A DNA stretch of 64,000 nt from assembly GCA_038049695.1 (NCBI GenBank), contig CP142456.1, positions 66,615,922 to 66,679,921 of the forward strand, given 5' to 3'. The notes under the pieces were generated by a model. It was not told the origin of the DNA. It ran no database searches and worked only from the letters and a program-made list of their open reading frames with translations. Both the position numbers and the translations under genes were made by a program. The stretch's first letter is position 1, and each line of letters opens with the position of its first letter. Source of the DNA: Cinnamomum chago (Eukaryota; Streptophyta; Magnoliopsida; Laurales; Lauraceae). This document shows positions 62,101 to 64,000 of the stretch, piece by piece.

Positions 62101-62340
62101 GCAAGTGGTGTAATGTTAGGAGGTCGTGCGACATGTAGACATCGCTGAACGATCACTTACATCTGCCCAAGAGACATTGGCAACAATAACACTGATATTA
62201 GAGATTTTGCCACCAATAACTCTCCATCCAGCTTTTCGAGCCGCAACCGAGAATGGTGTAACATCATAGCCAGGTGCTCTCTTTTGCCCAAGAAGGGCTA
62301 TCATTGATGCCATCTTTTGTGGCCTCAAGTCCTCCTTCTT
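56170..62340. repeat. Large duplicated block, copy 2
   Basis: Direct repeat of 1-4962, with the same Helitron termini, palindromic blocks and PP2C remnant in the same order. It is longer because of a 1,086-bp insertion (58865-59950) and because it keeps two segments near 61435-61500 and 61623-61725 that copy 1 lacks. It lacks the long G run of copy 1. Similarity continues to about 62335, where copy 1 is cut by an LTR. The left boundary probably extends before 56170. Confidence 0.9.
58865..59950. mobile_element. PIF/Harbinger-type non-autonomous element, 1,086 bp
   Basis: Ends are GGGCACGTTTGGTAAAC and, as complement of the right end, GGGCATGTTTGGCAAC, flanked by TAA on both sides (58862-58864 and 59951-59953). 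The homologous site in copy 1 (2761-2766) has a single TAA and no insertion. Terminal repeats and TWA target fit PIF/Harbinger. Inside are four spaced copies of an AAATATCTCAAGATC motif (about 59031, 59204, 59399 and 59601), each followed by ATGAATCAACGGCTGAAATT or a variant. No transposase is encoded; the 145-codon frame at 59547-59984 is repeat sequence. Confidence 0.93.
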
Positions 62341-62361
62341 GCCGTGTAGACTAGCCCCAAC
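62116..62361 (-). pseudogene. PP2C-type phosphatase remnant, C-terminal part (copy 2)
   Basis: The minus strand reads LRPQKMASMIALLGQKRAPG, YDVTPFSVAARKAGWRVIGG and KISNISVIVANVS. This is the C-terminal helix and final GGK...ITVVVA strand of the plant PP2C26/55/80 group, with a stop shortly after. Here the frame is open, unlike copy 1, where 11 bp are deleted. The final strand normally reads GGKxDDITVVV; the Asp pair is SN here, removing metal-binding residues. Upstream it is split by a hAT element (62362-63692), and the gene continues at 63693. Confidence 0.75.
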
Positions 62362-63692
62362 CAATGGCGGACCCAGGATTTTGACTTGGTGGGGGCTTAA
62401 GATAGTCACTTGAAAAAGTCAATTGATATTTTGTTGGTATTTCTTAACATTAACTTTTGCAAAAGAGAAAATGTCTTGCATTTACAAAATATCGAATTAT
62501 TTGATCAACTAACATTCTATCATCAAAAGTCATGATCAGTTGATCACCTAATTACAAAAAAATTTCTTTAGCAAAAAAAAACAAAAAAACCCTCAAACAA
62601 AGCTTTTACAATTGCCCTCGACGATTCTTCATGTTTTGAAACCTTTGCATGATTGTCTCATCGTCAATGCTATTAAATATATCTTTTTCAATATAGACAA
62701 GTAAATCTAATGGTTAGGATTGTTAGGTTTTACTCATTATAAAATAAACTAGAATTTGAACAATATGGACTGGTGCCTGCCACATCCCACATGTGCAGTG
62801 GATGAGTTAGCAGTAAGTATTGTCATGCTCAAATGTAAAGATGCATCAACAATTTAACATAATGGTAACCATCAAAACCTCAAAACAACAACCAAAAAAA
62901 AGAAAGAAAGAATAGCACTGAGAATAGGTTTCCACTGGATAACAATTTCCCATCATTCCCCACTAACATTTTCTGCAGGTTTCATTTTCCAAATGAAAGC
63001 ATTTTCCACAATTTTTCTCGGAAAGCACATTCAGACCCAAGTGGTAGAAAACCATTTCCTATAGTGTAACACCAAAAAAGGCAGCACATTTCACTCCAGA
63101 AAGTGTTCTGCCACACCAAACAATACAACAGAAACTGGAATGAAATGAAAGATTTCAGCTTTCATTTTCATCAATGTGGTGCAGATCAAACCAAACAAAA
63201 ATAATCCAAAAATCCCACTTTTCCTAGTAAATCATTTTCCACTTCTTCTCAACCAAACACACTCAATCAGTTGAATTACCACTGAAAACATCGTTGACGG
63301 AACTGAAGAAATCCTGATCTGGGTTAATGCGAGACCGAGAATCTTCCATTGCTTGAGCAATCAATTTGGAGAAATCGGCCCCTTTGCTTTTGGGCGCTGC
63401 AATTCCTTGCGCTAATCTGGCATCGATGAGAGGCAGCCAGGGCATAGTAGTCTGAGTCCTGAGATGGGGATTTTTGAGAGGGGGAGGGAAAAAGATGAGA
63501 AACAGAGAAAGAAAAAAGGGTTTACTGTTTTTAGGTTAAAGTGGTAAGGGAAATAAAGGGGACTGGCCTACTGGGGACTTGGGCCATTTCTAACTGGGGG
63601 CTGGGCTTAAGGGCCCATAGGGCCCTTATGGGCTTTTCTCCAATTAGGAGGGGGCTTCAGCCCCCAGCCCATTACATGTAAGTCCGCCACTG
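62362..63692. mobile_element. hAT-type element, 1,331 bp, inserted in the PP2C remnant
   Basis: Ends are CAATGGCGGAC and, as complement of the right end, CAGTGGCGGAC. They are flanked by the exact 8-bp duplication GCCCCAAC (62354-62361 and 63693-63700). The 8-bp duplication and CA...TG ends indicate the hAT superfamily. There is no transposase. The right part carries an exon-like gene segment (63263-63445), so the element appears to have captured host sequence. Confidence 0.88.
63263..63445 (-). CDS. Captured gene exon inside the hAT element
   Basis: ATG at 63443-63445 opens a 60-codon frame beginning MPWLPLIDARLAQGIAAPKS and containing DFSKLIAQAMEDSRSR. It is preceded by a 90-bp pyrimidine-rich, leader-like stretch. 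Codon use and base composition differ from the AT-rich surroundings. A possible splice donor, CAGTG|GTAATT, lies near 63273, so the true exon may end there rather than at the TGA at 63263. I do not recognise the family. It looks like the 5' exon of an ordinary plant gene carried by the transposon. Expression is unknown. Confidence 0.5.
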   Translation of the reverse strand: MPWLPLIDARLAQGIAAPKSKGADFSKLIAQAMEDSRSRINPDQDFFSSVNDVFSGNSTD

Positions 63693-63885
63693 GCCCCAAC
63701 CACTTCGTTGTCAAACAAATTATTAAACAACCTATCTGTACCAGCACATCTCCTGGTGCGAGGTGGAACTTGATATCCTGCTTTCATCAAAAGGCCAAGA
63801 TTAATTTTTCTTCAAATCTACTGCAAACAAAGCTGTAGATATGCATCCTCATGAAACTTTTTCGGATCTCAAGCATGCTAAATCC
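63693..63885 (-). pseudogene. PP2C-type phosphatase remnant, central exon
   Basis: The minus strand reads FHLAPGDVLV, then in another frame AGTDRLFNNLFDNEVVG. The PP2C family has ...APGDVVVAGTDGLFDNL..., so a frame shift splits the motif, and the catalytic TDGLFDN has become TDRLFNN. It joins the C-terminal part across the hAT element at the duplicated GCCCCAAC. To the right it is cut by an LTR fragment. Confidence 0.75.
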
Positions 63886-64000
63886 GGAACGCCCCCAAAT
63901 CCATCTGCTGCAGCAGGATTATTCATTTCATTGTTACCTTTAGTAACAGTTCATTCATCAATTCATTCATTTATTGTATCGTTCAGTTCAGCTCAGTAAC
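63886..64000 (-). mobile_element. Fragment of the element A/B LTR family, running off the window
   Basis: From CGGAACGCCCCCAAATCCATC and CTGCTGCAGCAGG the sequence matches the interior of element A (about 6560-6596, complement) and element B (near 8820). It has the same orientation as B. It starts in mid-element and continues past the window end. Confidence 0.75.

Noticed and set aside
1-62340. The 5-6 kb block pair as LTRs of one giant retrotransposon
   Set aside because: No primer-binding site or TG/CA ends at the block limits, the interval contains host genes, and the blocks contain a host gene remnant and Helitron ends.

Overview
This window is nuclear DNA from a flowering plant. The evidence is two spliced genes with GT-AG introns and plant-only families (a caffeic-acid-type O-methyltransferase and an oligopeptide transporter), a plant OB-fold gene exon with telo-box promoter motifs, and a dense nested load of plant transposons: Ty3/gypsy, Ty1/copia, hAT, PIF/Harbinger, CACTA, Helitron and SINE. 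The species cannot be named from the sequence. There are no bacterial operons, CRISPR arrays, rRNA genes or convincing tRNA genes.

Layout, left to right. 1-4962 is copy 1 of a repeat block whose second copy lies about 56.17 kb away at 56170-62340. Both copies end in the C-terminal part of a decayed PP2C-type phosphatase gene (minus strand). 4963-10048 holds two oppositely oriented copies of one LTR family, with the N-terminal PP2C exons left between them (7447-7893). 10087-11258 is the 3' end of a PIF/Harbinger element with part of its transposase. 11.3-14.4 kb has no recognisable gene. 14443-21322 (minus) is an apparently intact four-exon O-methyltransferase gene with a 4.7 kb first intron full of repeats. 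22.0-28.7 kb is a Ty3/gypsy element (LTR, primer-binding site, gag) split by a hAT MITE, a 3.7 kb insertion with its own nested MITE, and then a Ty1/copia element (28681-about 30949) that is truncated in integrase. 31-33.4 kb is AT-rich with several minisatellites. 33378 starts a CACTA terminus. 36129-36378 (minus) is the first exon of an OB-fold protein gene whose later exons were not found. 36.8-42.7 kb holds a SINE, two hAT MITEs and two short Helitrons.

42916-52989 (minus) is a complete-looking seven-exon oligopeptide transporter gene (737 codons) with a 40-nt first exon and a 5.9 kb first intron. A 0.8 kb direct repeat (50696-51474 and 54502-55299) brackets its promoter and first exon. 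56-62.3 kb is copy 2 of the large repeat. It carries a 1,086-bp Harbinger-type element that copy 1 lacks, so the pair gives an empty and a filled site. A 1.33 kb hAT element with a captured gene exon (62362-63692) then splits the PP2C remnant, and the window ends in another fragment of the LTR family.

Only the O-methyltransferase and the transporter look functional, and nothing in the sequence links them in a pathway. The main points of interest are the methyltransferase's altered substrate pocket, the differential decay of the two duplicated blocks, the hAT element with a captured exon, and palindrome clusters in the LTR family whose core sequence differs between copies. No new defence or gene-cluster system was found.
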